A stretch of 6,989 nt of DNA from Proteobacteria bacterium UBA6920 (GTDB lineage Bacteria > Pseudomonadota > Gammaproteobacteria > SG8-11): assembly GCA_002448875.1 (NCBI GenBank), contig DKAS01000005.1, positions 42,086 through 49,074 on the forward strand. Reading direction: 5' to 3'. The notes beneath the pieces were generated by a model. The model did no database searches and was not told the DNA's origin. It saw only the letters and a program-made list of their open reading frames with translations. Shown here one piece after another: positions 5,804-6,989 of the stretch; the first letter of the stretch is position 1, and each line of letters begins with the position of its first letter. A program made the position numbers and the translations under genes.

Positions 5804-6853
5804 CATTCCCGACAGGCAGACGCGCAGGCGGGCCGCCGCCAGCGCATGTCCGGCCGGCGTGAAGTGCACGCTGTCGCTGTTGAGGAACAGGGCGTGCTTA
5901 TCGCCGCTGTAGGCGGCGAAGTCGTCGTACATGTCACAGTAGCGTATGCCCTGCTTATCGAGGTAAGCGCGCAGGGTGGCGCGCGGATAGGCGAACTCCT
6001 GCGGGCTCAGCAGAGTGTTGAGTTCGGGGAACAGCAGCAGCAGGTACGGTGTCTGCCGTTGTTTCAGCAGGGTGTCGAATTCGGCGATTTCACCGAACAG
6101 GCGCAGGCGTTCGCTGGCTTTCTTCCATTGCGCGTCGACGCTGCGCATCCAGGCTGTGTGGTAATCCTGTTGTGGTTTGCTGGCCGCCGCCATGCGCAGC
6201 CGCGTTTTCAGTTCGGCGATGAACAGGCCGGCGTAAGTTCGGTCCAGCGCCTTGCGCGCCCGTGTCAGCGCGCTGTCATGGGCGGATAAACCGGTTTTCG
6301 CCAGCTGCCGTGCCGGGCCATCGTCTTCATCGATGGCGGCGATGTCATTGAGGGTAAATCCCACCACTACCACATCGGGTTTGAGGTTGAGAAAATTCAG
6401 CTTCGCCAGAGTCAGGTAATGGGTGAAAGTGTAGGAATTCACCCCGAGATTGACTACCTCCAGGTTTCTGCCGGCGCCGAAACCGCTGCTTTCCAGCTGT
6501 TCGGTGAAGCGCTGGGATTTTTCCACGCCGGCGCCGAACACCACCGAGTCCCCGAGGATGGCGATACGCAAACCCTCGCTGGCGGTGTTGAAGCTGTCGT
6601 CGCGAAATCCATGTTCGTTGATGGCGATGTCGATATCGCCGTAGGCGCGGCCGGTGAATTTACCGCGGAATCCAGGGGTGTAGAGGTAGCCCAGTTCGGC
6701 GTGGGGTGCGAACAGGCCGGCGGGATAACCGTAGCGGGTGACGGTATCCATTTTCAGCAGATTGAAGAAGGCGAAGCCGGCGCCTTCGAGCAGCAGAAAT
6801 ATAAACAACAGCCAGATGGCTGCCAGTGCCAGTTTTTTTCCGATGCGGCCCAC
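5795..6853 (-). CDS. Membrane-anchored SGNH/GDSL-family hydrolase
   Basis: A 352-residue protein with an N-terminal hydrophobic segment (about 8-25, after basic residues R3, K6 and K7) and no obvious lipobox, so it is most likely a signal anchor placing the enzyme in the periplasm. The SGNH blocks are complete: GDS with nucleophile S103 (LRIAILGDSVVFGAGV), G137 in VNLGVNS, N169 in VVGFTLND, and D327/H330 in DSVHFTPAGH. The fold hydrolyses ester bonds, often acetyl or other acyl groups on glycans or lipids; the substrate here is unknown. It starts with GTG (minus strand, 6853-6851): no in-frame ATG exists between there and an upstream stop at 6889-6887, and the next ATG (codon 35) would remove the anchor. 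A weak AGGG lies about 12 bases upstream. GDSL proteins (sxtL) also accompany sxtI-sxtJ-sxtK in saxitoxin clusters, but here the gene is convergent with the cassette and overlaps it by 9 bases. Confidence 0.88.
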   Translation of the reverse strand: MGRIGKKLALAAIWLLFIFLLLEGAGFAFFNLLKMDTVTRYGYPAGLFAPHAELGYLYTPGFRGKFTGRAYGDIDIAINEHGFRDDSFNTASEGLRIAILGDSVVFGAGVEKSQRFTEQLESSGFGAGRNLEVVNLGVNSYTFTHYLTLAKLNFLNLKPDVVVVGFTLNDIAAIDEDDGPARQLAKTGLSAHDSALTRARKALDRTYAGLFIAELKTRLRMAAASKPQQDYHTAWMRSVDAQWKKASERLRLFGEIAEFDTLLKQRQTPYLLLLFPELNTLLSPQEFAYPRATLRAYLDKQGIRYCDMYDDFAAYSGDKHALFLNSDSVHFTPAGHALAAARLRVCLSGMLK

Positions 6854-6888
6854 GTTCTGCTTTGACCCTGTCGAATTCGGGAGGCGCT

Positions 6889-6918
6889 ATTCTAGCCGTG
6901 CCGGTGACGTCAAGCCAA
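6889..6918 (-). promoter_or_regulatory. Candidate sigma70-type promoter of the SGNH hydrolase gene
   Basis: On the minus strand, TTGGCT (6918-6913, 4 of 6 to consensus) and TAGAAT (6894-6889, 5 of 6) are spaced by 18 bases. Transcription would begin near 6882, about 29 bases before the GTG start. A perfect 8-bp palindrome, TGACGTCA (6905-6912), lies in the spacer directly after the -35 hexamer and could be an operator half or centre. The separate promoter suggests that the hydrolase is expressed independently of the cassette. Confidence 0.45.
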
Positions 6919-6989
6919 GTACGCAGCGCGACATGCGCTGATTACAGGGGCGGCGGTCGGGTTGGCGGGAATCAATTCAGCTGCGGCGG

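Noticed and set aside
5815..5865. GC-rich inverted repeat (GGCGG...CCGCC) just past the convergent overlap, as a terminator
   Set aside because: It lies inside the hydrolase coding sequence, has no T-run on either strand, and such short GC repeats are common in this DNA.
6910..6989. Minus-strand frame entering from the right edge and ending at a TGA (6912-6910)
   Set aside because: Only about 25 codons are visible, with no motif, and a good promoter overlaps its end; it cannot be told from chance.

Overview
The window looks like a high-GC (about 60% or more by eye) chromosome segment from a proteobacterium, probably a gammaproteobacterium. This rests on base composition, codon use and gene families only; no rRNA or other phylogenetic marker is present. 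I see seven protein-coding genes, very tightly packed, and no tRNA, rRNA, insertion sequence, CRISPR array or long repeat.

Left part (1-1566). The window opens inside a plus-strand gene for the beta subunit of a two-oxoacid (pyruvate-type) ferredoxin oxidoreductase. Its stop lies 2 bp from the stop of a minus-strand AraC-type regulator with a GyrI-like ligand domain. A 187-bp divergent region (1380-1566) separates the regulator from the next gene and carries candidate promoters for both directions, one with a perfect 10-bp palindrome in its spacer.

Middle (1567-5803, plus strand). An ACSF2-like acyl-CoA synthetase is followed after 102 bp by a three-gene cassette with almost no spacing: a NodU/CmcH/TobZ-family O-carbamoyltransferase, a small SxtJ-family membrane protein, and a 50-residue DUF5989 (SxtK-like) single-span membrane peptide. 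The 102-bp gap holds a well-placed ribosome-binding site for a 30-codon leader ORF that overlaps the carbamoyltransferase start, and a perfect TATAAT box.

Right part (5795-6989). A minus-strand, membrane-anchored SGNH/GDSL hydrolase runs towards the cassette and overlaps the end of the DUF5989 gene by 9 bp. A good sigma70-like promoter lies upstream of it, and nothing else is supported in the last 136 bp.

Together, carbamoyltransferase + SxtJ-like + SxtK-like + GDSL hydrolase is the same set of families as sxtI-sxtJ-sxtK-sxtL of cyanobacterial saxitoxin clusters, but here no other toxin-type gene is visible. The simplest reading is a general module in which a cytoplasmic enzyme carbamoylates a hydroxyl on a glycan or small molecule, two small membrane proteins assist at the inner membrane, and an anchored periplasmic esterase-like enzyme edits an ester. 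The substrate and the roles of the small proteins are inference. The acyl-CoA synthetase may be co-transcribed with the module or may be an independent gene controlled by the divergent AraC regulator.
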